64,000 bases of DNA from Arcobacter vandammei (GTDB lineage Bacteria > Campylobacterota > Campylobacteria > Campylobacterales > Arcobacteraceae). The notes under the pieces are model-generated. The model searched no databases and had not been told where the DNA came from. It saw only the letters and a list, made by a program, of their open reading frames with translations. The stretch lies in NCBI RefSeq assembly GCF_016106035.1, contig NZ_JADKPZ010000011.1, forward strand, positions 1 to 64,000, in the 5' to 3' direction. Within the stretch, counting starts at the first letter, position 1. Each line of letters opens with the position of its first letter. Shown here piece after piece: positions 17,076 through 26,178 of the stretch. The translations under genes and the position numbers were made by a program.

Positions 17076-18221
17076 ATGAAAAAATTAAGTATAACAGTTT
17101 GTACTTTAATGCTATCAAGTACACTATTTGCTGATTCTTTAACTATTGATGATGCTTTTAAAAATGGTTCAGTTGAAGGAACTATTGCTCTTTATGGTCA
17201 AAAAGTAAAGTTAAAAGAGCAAGACCCAGCTAATGGAATAAGAAATTCAGCTTATGGAAATGGACATTTAGGTATTGCTTATTCAACAGACTCTTTTTAT
17301 GGCTTTAATGCAAAAGTTGAAGCAAAAGGAAATGTAAAACTTGGTGAACAGCATAAACATGATTGGAAAGAGAATGCCCCTTTTGAAAATAGTGCTTTAA
17401 TTACTCAAGCATATTTACAATATGAACTAGATAATGTTATTTCTATTAAAGCTGGAAGATATGAAGGTGAATATGAGTGGCTAACTGATTATCAACAAGG
17501 AGCAGTTGTGGAAATTTTACCAATTCCTGATACTACTGTATCTTTAGCATTTTCAAATAGAAAAGCTGAATCAGGAATTGATACAAGTGAAGACTTTCAT
17601 AAACCAAATGATTTAAATAAAGGTATTTATGTAGTTGATATTAAAAATGAGAGTTTAGAGGGATTGGAAATAAATCCTTACTACTACCAAATTCCAGATG
17701 CAGTAAAATTCTATGGTTTAAAAACTTCTTACAATTTAGAACATTTTGGAGCTATTGCACAATATGCAAAAAGTAGCTTAACTAATGAATATAAAACTAA
17801 TAATAGTTTAGAAAATGGTTATATAGCACACTTTGAGTTAAATGGTAATTTTGAAGATTTGACTTCAGCAGTTGGTTTAATAAAAACAAGTAAAAAAGGT
17901 GGAGCTGATATTATAACTTCTTATGGAGATAATATTTCACCATTTGAAGATGGAAACTATGTTTATGATGTAGATGCTAGAACATATTATATAGGAGCAA
18001 GTTACTCTATTGCGGGAGTTGATTTAGGTGCTTTATATGGTGTTACAAAATATAGTGATGGAACTGATAAATTTAAAGAAAAAGAGCTTAATTTAAGTGT
18101 TTCTTATGGAATTACTGATAGTTTAAGTACTTCTTTGGTGTGGGTAAATGTAAATGCTGATGAAAATATTGGCGATACAGACTATAATAAATATTTAGCA
18201 GCTGTTGAATATAGCTTTTAA
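17076..18221 (+). CDS. Porin-like outer membrane beta-barrel protein
   Basis: The 381-residue protein has a signal peptide (MKKLSITVCTLMLSSTLFA) and then a protein rich in alternating aromatic and polar strands, ending in YLAAVEYSF, a C-terminal Phe typical of outer-membrane barrels. The start of the mature chain (IDDAFKNGSVEGTIALYGQ) and YGNGHLGIAYSTDSFYGFNAKVEAKG resemble the Opr-type porins of Campylobacterota. Substrate is unknown. A Fur-like box immediately upstream suggests an iron-related or iron-controlled role. A shared terminator follows at 18224. Confidence 0.8.
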   Translation: MKKLSITVCTLMLSSTLFADSLTIDDAFKNGSVEGTIALYGQKVKLKEQDPANGIRNSAYGNGHLGIAYSTDSFYGFNAKVEAKGNVKLGEQHKHDWKENAPFENSALITQAYLQYELDNVISIKAGRYEGEYEWLTDYQQGAVVEILPIPDTTVSLAFSNRKAESGIDTSEDFHKPNDLNKGIYVVDIKNESLEGLEINPYYYQIPDAVKFYGLKTSYNLEHFGAIAQYAKSSLTNEYKTNNSLENGYIAHFELNGNFEDLTSAVGLIKTSKKGGADIITSYGDNISPFEDGNYVYDVDARTYYIGASYSIAGVDLGALYGVTKYSDGTDKFKEKELNLSVSYGITDSLSTSLVWVNVNADENIGDTDYNKYLAAVEYSF

Positions 18222-18223
18222 TT

Positions 18224-18250
18224 TTAAGAAAGAGATTTTCTCTTTCTTAA
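18224..18250. terminator. Hairpin between convergent porin-like gene and mnmA
   Basis: A perfect 12-bp stem (18224-18235 / 18239-18250) with a TTT loop sits between the two convergent stop codons and touches the mnmA stop. On the plus strand it is followed by CTATTTT. It probably ends transcription from both sides, although the U-tracts are weak. Confidence 0.7.
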
Positions 18251-19288
18251 CTATTTTGAACTCTCTATAAATGCACTTCCTATAACTTTATCGTCATCAT
18301 AAAAAACTGCTAACTGCCCACAAGCAACTCCAAAAGCTGGTTCTTTTAGGTTAATAAAGGCTTTGTTATCTACTATTTTAACATCACATGGTATTGTAGA
18401 ACTTCTATATCTTAGTTTCACTCCACATGAAAACTCTTTGTTGTCAATATACATATTTAAGCTATTAGCTAAAACTTCATTTATCTCTAAAGCTTGTTTT
18501 TTACCTACAACAATAGTGTTGTTTTTTGGATTTAATTTTGTTACAAAGTGTGGTTCTTGAGCCCCTTTTACTGTAAATCCTCTTCTTTTTCCTATTGTAT
18601 AGTGTGCATAACCTTTATGCTTTCCTACAATATTTCCATCTTCATCTAAAACATCACCTTCAATATCAATGTTTGAGTGTTTTTTAATAACATCTGTATA
18701 AACAGTCTCTACAAAGCATATCTCTTGCGACTCATTTTTTTCTGTGATTCTTTTATATGCTACATCAATTTTTTCACCCATTTTTATAATGTCCTCTTTT
18801 TTAAATGAGTTTAAAGGAAACATCATAAAAGGAAGGGCTTCTTTTGGAACTTGAGAGAGAAAATAGCTTTGATCTTTTGTAATATCATCTGCAACATAAA
18901 AAAAGTTTCCATCAGTTTTTACATAGTGTCCAGTTGCTAAAAAACTAGCACCTTGGCTTTTTGCAAAATCCATCATAGCCCCAAATTTTATATTTTTGTT
19001 ACATTTTACACAAGGATTTGGAGTAGAGCCTTCTAAATATGAGTTTACAAAATAGTTATAAATCTCTTTTGTAAATTTTTCTGTTAAATCTAAAATATGG
19101 TATTTTATATCCAAAAATTTTGAAATATCTTCAATATATTTTAGATTATTTTCGTGGTATCCATCTGTTCTGTTATGAAGTTTTAGATAAACACCTTCAA
19201 CTTGAAACCCCTGTTGTTGTAGCATATATGCCGTAACTGAAGAGTCAATTCCACCACTTAAGCCAACCATTACTTTTGTTTTTTTCAT
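18251..19288 (-). CDS. tRNA 2-thiouridylase, Helicobacter-type MnmA paralogue
   Basis: The 345-residue protein is an MnmA-family ATP pyrophosphatase: PP-loop GLSGGIDSS, first catalytic Cys region TPNPCVKCNKNIKFG and second Cys in SQEICFVE. Its start (GVYLKLHNR) and NPCxxCN pattern resemble the MnmA of Helicobacter rather than the canonical DILCNREIKF form. Both active-site cysteines are kept, so it should be able to transfer sulfur to a tRNA. It lies eight bases after the canonical mnmA and likely shares its transcript. Whether the two enzymes divide tRNA substrates is unknown. Confidence 0.88.
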   Translation of the reverse strand: MKKTKVMVGLSGGIDSSVTAYMLQQQGFQVEGVYLKLHNRTDGYHENNLKYIEDISKFLDIKYHILDLTEKFTKEIYNYFVNSYLEGSTPNPCVKCNKNIKFGAMMDFAKSQGASFLATGHYVKTDGNFFYVADDITKDQSYFLSQVPKEALPFMMFPLNSFKKEDIIKMGEKIDVAYKRITEKNESQEICFVETVYTDVIKKHSNIDIEGDVLDEDGNIVGKHKGYAHYTIGKRRGFTVKGAQEPHFVTKLNPKNNTIVVGKKQALEINEVLANSLNMYIDNKEFSCGVKLRYRSSTIPCDVKIVDNKAFINLKEPAFGVACGQLAVFYDDDKVIGSAFIESSK

Positions 19289-19296
19289 TTTAAACC

Positions 19297-20400
19297 TTAT
19301 TTATAGTAAGAGATAAATCCACCACCAAGGCAATAATCACCTGAATATAAAACTAAACTTTGACCTAAAGTTACAGCTCTTTGAGGAACATCAAATTCAA
19401 CTACAATTTTTTCATCATTTACTTCAATTACTGTACAAGCTTGTTTTTGTTGCCTATATCTTACTTGTGCCATTAATTTATCGCCAACTTTAGGCAGAGT
19501 TCCTAATACAAAGTGCATCTGTTTTGCTTCAACAATTTTACTCATAAGTAATGGATGATTTGTATCTTGAACTATTGTTAAAGTATTATTTACTACATCT
19601 TTTGCTGCTACAAACCAAGGTTTGTGAGTATTGTTTTCACTTTCATTGTTTTTAATTCCACCAAGCCCAATACCTTTTCTTTGACCCAGTGTATAGCAAA
19701 CTAAGCCCTTATGTTTTCCTAAAATTTTTCCGTTTTCATCTATAATATCGCCTGGAATTGCTTTTAAGTGTTGAGTGATAAACTCATCAAATTTTTGATT
19801 ACCAATAAAACAAATTCCTGTACTATCTTTTTTATCGCTAACTGGAAGATTATTAGCTCTTGCAATTTCTCTAACCTCTTTTTTTGTTAAATCCCCAAGA
19901 GGAAACATAGCATGTGAAAGCTGTTCGCTTGAAAGTGCATGTAAAAAATAGCTTTGATCTTTTGAACTATCTTTTGGAGTATCTAGCACAAAATGGTCAT
20001 TGTATTTTGCAATTTTTGCATAATGTCCAGTTGCAATCATATCTGCACCCATATTTTTTGCTTCATTTAAAAATACATTAAATTTTATTTCTCTATTACA
20101 TAAAATATCTGGATTTGGTGTTAAACCTTTTTCTAGCCCTTCCAAAAATACATCAAAAACTTTATTTCTATACTCTTTTACAAAATCTTTTCCAATTACT
20201 TCAATTCCAATTAAAGCACCAACTTTTTTTGCATCTTCAAACTCTATACGATTTGGACACTGGCTTCCTTTTATACCATATTCCCAATTTCGCATAAATA
20301 ACCCAACAACATCGTAACCTTGTTGTTTTAACAATAGTGCTGTAACAGATGAATCAACTCCACCTGACATACCTACAACTACTTTTTTATTTTTATTCAT
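19297..20400 (-). CDS. mnmA: tRNA-specific 2-thiouridylase MnmA (canonical type)
   Basis: This enzyme adds sulfur to U34 of tRNA Lys, Glu and Gln. The sequence shows PP-loop GMSGGVDSS, GLFMRNWEYG, first Cys in TPNPDILCNREIKF and second in DSTGICFIG, the E. coli-type motifs. The longest frame begins with a TTG at 20436, overlapping folK, but the ATG at 20400 has AAAGG about eight bases upstream and gives the usual N-terminus MNKNKKVVVGMSGG, so 367 residues are annotated. It lies between folK and the second MnmA-family gene. Confidence 0.94.
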   Translation of the reverse strand: MNKNKKVVVGMSGGVDSSVTALLLKQQGYDVVGLFMRNWEYGIKGSQCPNRIEFEDAKKVGALIGIEVIGKDFVKEYRNKVFDVFLEGLEKGLTPNPDILCNREIKFNVFLNEAKNMGADMIATGHYAKIAKYNDHFVLDTPKDSSKDQSYFLHALSSEQLSHAMFPLGDLTKKEVREIARANNLPVSDKKDSTGICFIGNQKFDEFITQHLKAIPGDIIDENGKILGKHKGLVCYTLGQRKGIGLGGIKNNESENNTHKPWFVAAKDVVNNTLTIVQDTNHPLLMSKIVEAKQMHFVLGTLPKVGDKLMAQVRYRQQKQACTVIEVNDEKIVVEFDVPQRAVTLGQSLVLYSGDYCLGGGFISYYK

Positions 20401-20432
20401 TTCTTTTACCTTTAAAAACTTTAAAACTTTTT

Positions 20433-20939
20433 TCAAAACTGTACTTGCATCAATTTAGTTTTTTGCATATATTTTAAAGGAATAATCACGGACTCTCTGT
20501 TTGCCCAGTTTTTATGTGGAATAATTAAGTTTTGTTTATTGATTTTTCTATTATCAAAAAAAATAATATCTATATCCAAGGTTCTAGGCGCATCTTGAAA
20601 GGATCGCTTTCTTCCGAATTTTTTTTCATAACTTTGCATTGCTCTTAGAAGTGAACAAGGGCAAAGATCTGTTTTGAATGCTATTATACCATTTAAAAAA
20701 TCACTTTGTTCTAAAAAACCAAAGGGTGGATTTTTTAATAGTGGTGATGACATAAGCAAAGAAAATCTTTTATCTTTACTCAAAGATAAGATTAATTTAT
20801 CAAAGATTTTTTCTGTATTTCCTACATTGCCCCCAATTCCAATAGTTATAGTGTGTTTATAATTTGAGTTATCATTAAACTTTTTTGGAAAATTGCTAGT
20901 ATAAAAAAGTGTTAAATCTTTGGATAGTTTTTTTTTCAA
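20433..20939 (-). CDS. folK: 2-amino-4-hydroxy-6-hydroxymethyldihydropteridine pyrophosphokinase
   Basis: The 168-residue folate-pathway enzyme transfers pyrophosphate from ATP to the pterin substrate. It has the N-terminal GIGGNVGNT, the substrate loop FGRKRSFQDAPRTLDIDIIFFDN (Arg and the two Asp that bind magnesium) and LIIPH near the C-terminus. An N-terminal extension of about 28 residues precedes the HPPK core, common in Campylobacterota. It lies 19 bases downstream of the peptidase gene and upstream of mnmA, in one minus-strand operon. Confidence 0.93.
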   Translation of the reverse strand: MKKKLSKDLTLFYTSNFPKKFNDNSNYKHTITIGIGGNVGNTEKIFDKLILSLSKDKRFSLLMSSPLLKNPPFGFLEQSDFLNGIIAFKTDLCPCSLLRAMQSYEKKFGRKRSFQDAPRTLDIDIIFFDNRKINKQNLIIPHKNWANRESVIIPLKYMQKTKLMQVQF

Positions 20940-20958
20940 ATTTCTCTCTTCTTTATAT

Positions 20959-21984
20959 TTAAAGTATTACAGCTTTACCATTTTGTATTGCAACTGTATC
21001 CTCAATTCTAACACCAAACTCATCTGGCAGATAAATACCTGGTTCTATAGTAAAAACCATATTCTCTTCAATAATTAACTCATTTTTTGTATTTATATTT
21101 GGAAACTCATGAATATCAAGCCCAACACCATGACCTGTGCTATGTACAAAATATTTTCCATATCCAGCTTTGTCTATATAATCTCTAGCAATTTTATCAA
21201 CTTCAAGTGCTCTCATACCAGCTCTTGCTTCTTTTATAGCTTTTTCTTGTGCTTTTAAAACTATATCGTAGATTTTTTGATGCTTCTTATTTTTAAATTT
21301 TTGCTCTCTTTTGAAAGTGAAATTGTCAAAATCAGCCACACTTGTACAAGTTCTATCAGAGCAATATCTTTTATATTTAATTCCAGCATCAACTAAAAGT
21401 AAATTATTTTTATTTAATTTTTTATTTGTTGGAAGTGCATGAGGTTTTGCTGCATTTTCATTTATTGCCACAATTGCTTCAAAAGATATACTATATTTTG
21501 CTTTTTGGCTCATGGCTTTGTAGTTTTGGAAAAATAGCTCTTTTTCGCTCTTTTTTTCTCCAAATTTTTTGATATATTTTGCAAAATTATCAAATCCATC
21601 ACGACCAAGCTGGGCTGCTTTTTTTAGTAGTTTAATCTCATCATCACTTTTTATAATTCGTTTTGTTTTTGAAAAATTTGGCTCTTCTACAAATTCGGTT
21701 TCTAAATTTTCAACAAGATTTTTAAAGTTTGCATAAGAGAAATCAAAAGGATCAAAAACAAGTTTTTTGATTTTATTGCTTAGAAGCAACTCTTTTGCAC
21801 TTACTATTAAATCAGAGCTTTCTAGCACTGTGCAGTTTTTTGCATACTCTTTTGCTTCAATTGTATATCTTGCATCGGTTATAAAAAACTTTTCACTTCC
21901 TAGACTCAAAAAAATAACATTATCACAAGAGAAATTTGCCTCATAATATACTGCATTTTCATTTTTTAAAATATAATTTTCCAC
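20959..21984 (-). CDS. M24 family Xaa-Pro aminopeptidase
   Basis: The 341-residue protein has an N-terminal creatinase-like domain (1-115) and a C-terminal pita-bread peptidase fold. The two-metal site is complete: Asp in LLVDAGIKYK and CSDRTCT, His in STGHGVGLDIHE, Glu in FTIEPGIYL and Glu in GVRIEDTV. It should remove N-terminal residues preceding proline. The start is the ATG at 21984. It heads the minus-strand set peptidase-folK-mnmA-mnmA2 and is divergent from aroQ. The pairing of this peptidase with folK or aroQ is a frequent neighbourhood in Campylobacterota. Confidence 0.92.
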   Translation of the reverse strand: MENYILKNENAVYYEANFSCDNVIFLSLGSEKFFITDARYTIEAKEYAKNCTVLESSDLIVSAKELLLSNKIKKLVFDPFDFSYANFKNLVENLETEFVEEPNFSKTKRIIKSDDEIKLLKKAAQLGRDGFDNFAKYIKKFGEKKSEKELFFQNYKAMSQKAKYSISFEAIVAINENAAKPHALPTNKKLNKNNLLLVDAGIKYKRYCSDRTCTSVADFDNFTFKREQKFKNKKHQKIYDIVLKAQEKAIKEARAGMRALEVDKIARDYIDKAGYGKYFVHSTGHGVGLDIHEFPNINTKNELIIEENMVFTIEPGIYLPDEFGVRIEDTVAIQNGKAVIL

Positions 21985-22060
21985 TTAAATTGCCTTTTTT
22001 TAGATGCTTTAACAAAAATTTTAATATAATCTTACCAAAATTAATTAAAAGGAAAATAAT

Positions 22061-22537
22061 ATGAAAATAGCAGTTATCCAAGGACCAAACTTAAATATGC
22101 TTGGAATTAGAGAACAACATATATATGGTGGTATAACTTTGGAGCAAATTCATGCTCAACTTCAAAATGCAGCTGAGCAAAATGGAGTTGAATTAGAGAT
22201 TTTTCAATCAAACTTTGAGGGTGAAATAGTTGATAGAATTCAAGAGTGTTTAGGAACAGTTGATGGAATTATGATAAATCCAGCAGCTTATTCACACACT
22301 TCAATAGCAATTAGAGATGCTTTAGCAGCTGTTAATATGCCAGTTGTTGAAGTTCATATTTCAAATATTTATAGAAGAGAAGATTTTAGACAAAAAAGTG
22401 TTACAGCAGGTGCTAGTACAGGTGTAATTACTGGATTTGGTGGATTTGGTTATCATATGGGGTTAATTGCTTTAATGCAAATGATTGGTGAGTTAAGAGC
22501 TTTGAATGAAGCAAGAAATGCTCAAACTGCTGAATAA
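22061..22537 (+). CDS. aroQ: 3-dehydroquinate dehydratase, type II
   Basis: The 158-residue shikimate-pathway enzyme converts 3-dehydroquinate to 3-dehydroshikimate. Family marks are clear: [17 protein letters not shown] at the N-terminus with the catalytic Tyr, [48 protein letters not shown] with the catalytic His, and the [13 protein letters not shown] end. The ATG has AAAAGGAAAATAAT upstream. The next gene starts two bases after its stop. Confidence 0.96.
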   Translation: MKIAVIQGPNLNMLGIREQHIYGGITLEQIHAQLQNAAEQNGVELEIFQSNFEGEIVDRIQECLGTVDGIMINPAAYSHTSIAIRDALAAVNMPVVEVHISNIYRREDFRQKSVTAGASTGVITGFGGFGYHMGLIALMQMIGELRALNEARNAQTAE

Positions 22538-22539
22538 AA

Positions 22540-23769
22540 ATGAAAATAATTACTGCATCTTATGTTTTAACATTTGATGAAGACTTTAGCATCATAGAAA
22601 ATGGTGCTATTGTTTTTAATGAAAAAATTATCGAAGTTGCAACTTTAGAATATATCAAAGAAAAATACCCAAATATTGAAATCTTGGAGTTAGAAGAAAA
22701 CTCTGTTTTAATGCCAGGATTGATAAACTCACACATTCACCTAGAGTTTAGTGCAAACAAAACCTCTTTAAAATATGCAAACTTCTACTCGTGGTTAAAC
22801 TCTGTTATAAAACATAGAGAAAATTTAATCGAAAAAGCTACAAGTTCTTTGATAGAACAAGAGTTAAAAAAGATTTTAAAAACAGGAACTACAACTATTG
22901 GAGCAATTTCGTCATACTCTTTTGATTTAGATGCACTTGTAAAAAGCCCTATAAACAAACTATTTTTTTGTGAAGTAATAGGTTCAAAAGCTGATATGAT
23001 AGATACACTTTTTACTGATTTTAAATCAAGACTTGATCAAGCTAAAAAACATAATAGTAAAAACTTTGAAGTTGGTATTGCTATTCATTCACCATATTCT
23101 GTGCATCCATTTTTAATAAGAGAAGTTTTAAATATTGCAAAAAGTGAAAACTTAAGCGTTAGTTCACACTTTATGGAGTCAAAAGAGGAAAAAGAGTGGC
23201 TAAATAAAGATGAGGGAAGTTTTGTAGAGTTTTTTAAAAACTTTTTAAATCAAACAAAAGCTACGGCTAAACCGCTAGAGTTTTTAAATCTTTTTAAAAA
23301 TGTAGAAAAGCTATCATTTACTCACTGTGTAGAAGCCAATAGTGAAGAGTTTGAAAAAATAAAAGAGCTAAATGCCACGATAAACCACTGTGCTGTTTCA
23401 AATAGGTTTTTAAATAATACAAGGCTAGATATAGAAAAACTTTCGGATATTTCGTTTAGTATTGGAACAGATGGGCTTAGTTCAAATAACTCTTTATCGA
23501 TGTTTGATGAGTTAAGAAGTGCTTTAAATATTCATTATGAGAAAAATATTATAAAGTTCTCAAAAACTTTATTAAATGCTGCAACTAATGGTGGAGCGAA
23601 AGCTTTGGGATATGAAAAAAGTAAAGGAAAAATATCTAGTGGATTTGATGCTGATTTGATTTGTTTTAAACTTCCAGCAAAAATTGAAGATATAGAAGAT
23701 ATTTATATGCATATAATTTTACATACGAAATATGTAGATAAAAGCATAATAGGAGGAGAGTTTGTTTGA
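22540..23769 (+). CDS. Amidohydrolase, probable aminodeoxyfutalosine deaminase
   Basis: The 409-residue protein is a metal-dependent hydrolase of the cytosine/adenosine deaminase branch: NSHIHLEF supplies the HxH metal site, AIHSPYSVHP and SSHFMESKEE the further His and Glu positions, and SIGTDGLSSNNSLSMFDELR the conserved Asp. It resembles the Helicobacter HP0267 group, which deaminates 6-amino-6-deoxyfutalosine in the futalosine menaquinone pathway. Menaquinone is the normal quinone in this phylum, which supports that reading. Substrate is inferred, not shown. It overlaps sppA by eight bases. Confidence 0.82.
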   Translation: MKIITASYVLTFDEDFSIIENGAIVFNEKIIEVATLEYIKEKYPNIEILELEENSVLMPGLINSHIHLEFSANKTSLKYANFYSWLNSVIKHRENLIEKATSSLIEQELKKILKTGTTTIGAISSYSFDLDALVKSPINKLFFCEVIGSKADMIDTLFTDFKSRLDQAKKHNSKNFEVGIAIHSPYSVHPFLIREVLNIAKSENLSVSSHFMESKEEKEWLNKDEGSFVEFFKNFLNQTKATAKPLEFLNLFKNVEKLSFTHCVEANSEEFEKIKELNATINHCAVSNRFLNNTRLDIEKLSDISFSIGTDGLSSNNSLSMFDELRSALNIHYEKNIIKFSKTLLNAATNGGAKALGYEKSKGKISSGFDADLICFKLPAKIEDIEDIYMHIILHTKYVDKSIIGGEFV

Positions 23770-24646
23770 GTTTTTTAGAAAACTATTTTCGCCAATTACA
23801 GCTATTTTGGATTTTATTACAAAATATTTTAAAACTATAGTTTTTTTAACAATAGTCTATTTTGTTTTTTTTAGTTCTCCAAATGAAGATGGTTTAACAA
23901 AAGAGTTTGCCAATCTTCAAAAAATTGAACTAAATGGTGCAATTATGGATGTAAGCAAGGTTTTAAGTGATATTGAAAAAGCAAAAAAAGATGAAAATAT
24001 AAAAGGTGTTTTATTTGTAGTTGATAGCCCAGGTGGTGCTGTTTCACCTTCAGTTGAAGTTGCATACGCAATTAAAGAGCTAAAAGAGCTTAAACCAGTT
24101 GTTACATATGCAAGTGGAACGATTGCAAGTGGAAGCTACTATGCTTCAATTTGGTCAGATAAGATTATAGCAAATCCTGGAAGTATGGTTGGGTCTATTG
24201 GGGTTATTATGCAAGGATTTGAAGCTAGTGAACTAATGGAAAAAATAGGTCTTAGTGTACAAACCGTAAAAGCTGGAAAATATAAAGAAAGTGGAACTCC
24301 TACAAGAAAATGGACAGCTTACGAAGAAGAGCAGTTAAAAAGTGTGATAAATGATACATATAATATGTTTGTAAACGATGTAGCAAGTGCTAGAAAACTA
24401 AAAGTTGAAAATCACACAAGTTTTGCAGATGCAAGAATATTTACTTCAAAACAGGCAAAAGAAGTAGGGCTTATTGATGAGGTTGCAACTTTAAGCTATG
24501 CAAAACAAACTATTATAGAACTATCAAAAGTTGAAAAAGCTGTTTGGAAAAAAGAGGATAAGTTTGAGAAATTTATGGATAAATTTTTAAGTGAAGTAAT
24601 CTCAAAAGTTGTTATAAATTTTTCAAGTAGCTTAAAAGCAATATAA
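23762..24646 (+). CDS. sppA: Signal peptide peptidase SppA, short form (S49)
   Basis: The 294-residue inner-membrane serine protease has one N-terminal membrane segment (about 24-37) and a single S49 domain. Catalytic Ser is in GTIASGSYYAS and the general-base Lys in GKYKESGTPTRK. It degrades leftover signal peptides. The start is a TTG at 23762, five bases after a perfect AGGAGG; this overlaps the end of the amidohydrolase gene. The C-terminus is amphipathic. It belongs to the aroQ-deaminase-sppA operon. Confidence 0.93.
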   Translation: MFEFFRKLFSPITAILDFITKYFKTIVFLTIVYFVFFSSPNEDGLTKEFANLQKIELNGAIMDVSKVLSDIEKAKKDENIKGVLFVVDSPGGAVSPSVEVAYAIKELKELKPVVTYASGTIASGSYYASIWSDKIIANPGSMVGSIGVIMQGFEASELMEKIGLSVQTVKAGKYKESGTPTRKWTAYEEEQLKSVINDTYNMFVNDVASARKLKVENHTSFADARIFTSKQAKEVGLIDEVATLSYAKQTIIELSKVEKAVWKKEDKFEKFMDKFLSEVISKVVINFSSSLKAI

Positions 24647-24663
24647 TTTTAAAGGAGTATAAA

Positions 24664-24909
24664 ATGAAAGATTTAATTTTAAATATAGGTGAAAAAGTAT
24701 TAAATATTTTTGTAATTATTGGAATAATAGCTGTAGTTATTAGTGGGTTATCTATGGGGTTTAGTGGTATTTTTGTAATATTAATAGGTATAGTTTCTAT
24801 TATTATGACTACATTTTTACTATATTTACTAATTGATATAAGAGATAAAAGTGCAAAAACAAATGAACTACTAAGTAAGATTTTAGAAGAGAAAAATAAA
24901 GATTTATAA
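24664..24909 (+). CDS. Small membrane protein of unknown function
   Basis: The 81-residue protein has two closely spaced hydrophobic segments (about 12-33 and 36-60: IIGIIAVVISGLSMGFSG, IFVILIGIVSIIMTTFLLYLL) and a charged C-terminal tail DIRDKSAKTNELLSKILEEKNKDL. The start is well supported by AAAGGAG seven bases upstream. It follows sppA by 17 bases and ends in a shared terminator, so it probably closes that operon. No family was recognised. Confidence 0.82.
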   Translation: MKDLILNIGEKVLNIFVIIGIIAVVISGLSMGFSGIFVILIGIVSIIMTTFLLYLLIDIRDKSAKTNELLSKILEEKNKDL

Positions 24910-24937
24910 TTTTAAAAGGCAAGAAGCCTTTTAAAAT
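24909..24937. terminator. Terminator shared by the sppA operon and ackA
   Basis: A perfect 12-bp stem (24909-24920 / 24926-24937) with an AAGAA loop lies between convergent genes. The stem itself carries T-runs on both sides (TTTTAAAAGGC / GCCTTTTAAAA), so it can act in both directions. Confidence 0.88.
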
Positions 24938-24944
24938 TTGAAGA

Positions 24945-26153
24945 TTATTTTCTTCTGCTTCCACCTGAAACTATATTATAAGTATCATTTGCTATTACAT
25001 ACTCTTCTTGAGTAGGAATTACAAAAATTCTAGCTGGTGAAGCATTTGTAGAGATGTCTCTTGGTTCACTTGATCTTTTGTTATTTTTAGTTGGATCTAT
25101 TACTAGTCCCATTGCATCAAGTCCTGCACAAACTTTCTCTCTAATAAGTGAAGCATTTTCACCAATTCCACCTGTAAAACAAAGTGCATCAATACCATTT
25201 AGTGCTGCAACATAAGCTCCAACATAAGATTTGATTTTATATGCAACCATATCAACAGCAAGTCTGCATCTATCATCACCTTGATTCATACCATCTAAAA
25301 CTTCTCTTAAATCTGATGATTTTCCAGAAACACCTAAAATACCTGATTTTTTATTCATTAAATCAAGAGCTTCATCAATAGTAATATCCTCTTGTTTCAT
25401 CATATATTGAATAGCTCCAGCTCCAATATCTCCAACTCTAGTTCCCATCATAAGCCCTTGAACAGGAGTTAATCCCATAGAAGTATCTATACATTTTCCG
25501 TCAAATACAGCTGAAACTGAAGATCCATTTCCTAAGTGGCAAACTATAATTCTAGTATTGTGTTTTTTCTCTAACATTGCTCTTGCTTCATTTGAAACAA
25601 AGTAGTGGCTTGTTCCGTGGAAACCATATTTTCTAATACCATGTTTTACATATTGGTCATATGGCAATGCATACATATAAGCATAATCAGGCATTGTTTG
25701 GTGGAATGCTGTATCAAATACACCAACATTTGGTTTTCCAGGCATTAATTTTTGGCAAATCTCAATTCCTAAGATATTTGCAGGATTATGTAGTGGTGCT
25801 AGAGGAGATAATCTTTTCATAGCATCTACAACTTCAGGTGTGATTAAAACTGAACTAGCAAACTCTTCTCCACCGTGAACAGTTCTATGTCCAATAGCTT
25901 CAATATCATTTACAGAATCAATAACTTTTCCTTCTCCACTTGTAAGTGTAGTTAAAACAGCTTCAATAGCCTCTGTATGAGTTGGCATTGGAATATTCAT
26001 AACAAGTTTTTTCCCATCACCATATTCATGTTTTAAAACACCGTCTATTCCAATTCTTTCACAAAGACCACTTGCAAAAACTTTTTTAATAACTGGATTC
26101 ATTAATTGATATTTTACTGAAGAACTTCCTGCATTTAATACGAAAACTAACAT
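24945..26153 (-). CDS. ackA: Acetate kinase
   Basis: The 402-residue enzyme interconverts acetyl phosphate plus ADP and acetate plus ATP. It has the signature LVFVLNAGSSSVKYQL at the start, the substrate site GHRTVHGGE, FDTAFHQTMP, HLGNGSSVSA and the FTGGIGENA phosphate-binding loop. It lies 25 bases downstream of pta and forms the standard pta-ackA operon for acetate activation or overflow. A second acetate kinase is encoded 1.3 kb upstream at 27425; the two copies are clearly diverged. Confidence 0.97.
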   Translation of the reverse strand: MLVFVLNAGSSSVKYQLMNPVIKKVFASGLCERIGIDGVLKHEYGDGKKLVMNIPMPTHTEAIEAVLTTLTSGEGKVIDSVNDIEAIGHRTVHGGEEFASSVLITPEVVDAMKRLSPLAPLHNPANILGIEICQKLMPGKPNVGVFDTAFHQTMPDYAYMYALPYDQYVKHGIRKYGFHGTSHYFVSNEARAMLEKKHNTRIIVCHLGNGSSVSAVFDGKCIDTSMGLTPVQGLMMGTRVGDIGAGAIQYMMKQEDITIDEALDLMNKKSGILGVSGKSSDLREVLDGMNQGDDRCRLAVDMVAYKIKSYVGAYVAALNGIDALCFTGGIGENASLIREKVCAGLDAMGLVIDPTKNNKRSSEPRDISTNASPARIFVIPTQEEYVIANDTYNIVSGGSRRK

Positions 26154-26178
26154 ATTTTTCCCTTTTATTTAGATTTAA

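Noticed and set aside
20401-20436. TTG start of mnmA overlapping folK
   Set aside because: It would add 12 residues not typical of MnmA; the ATG at 20400 has a well-placed AAAGG.
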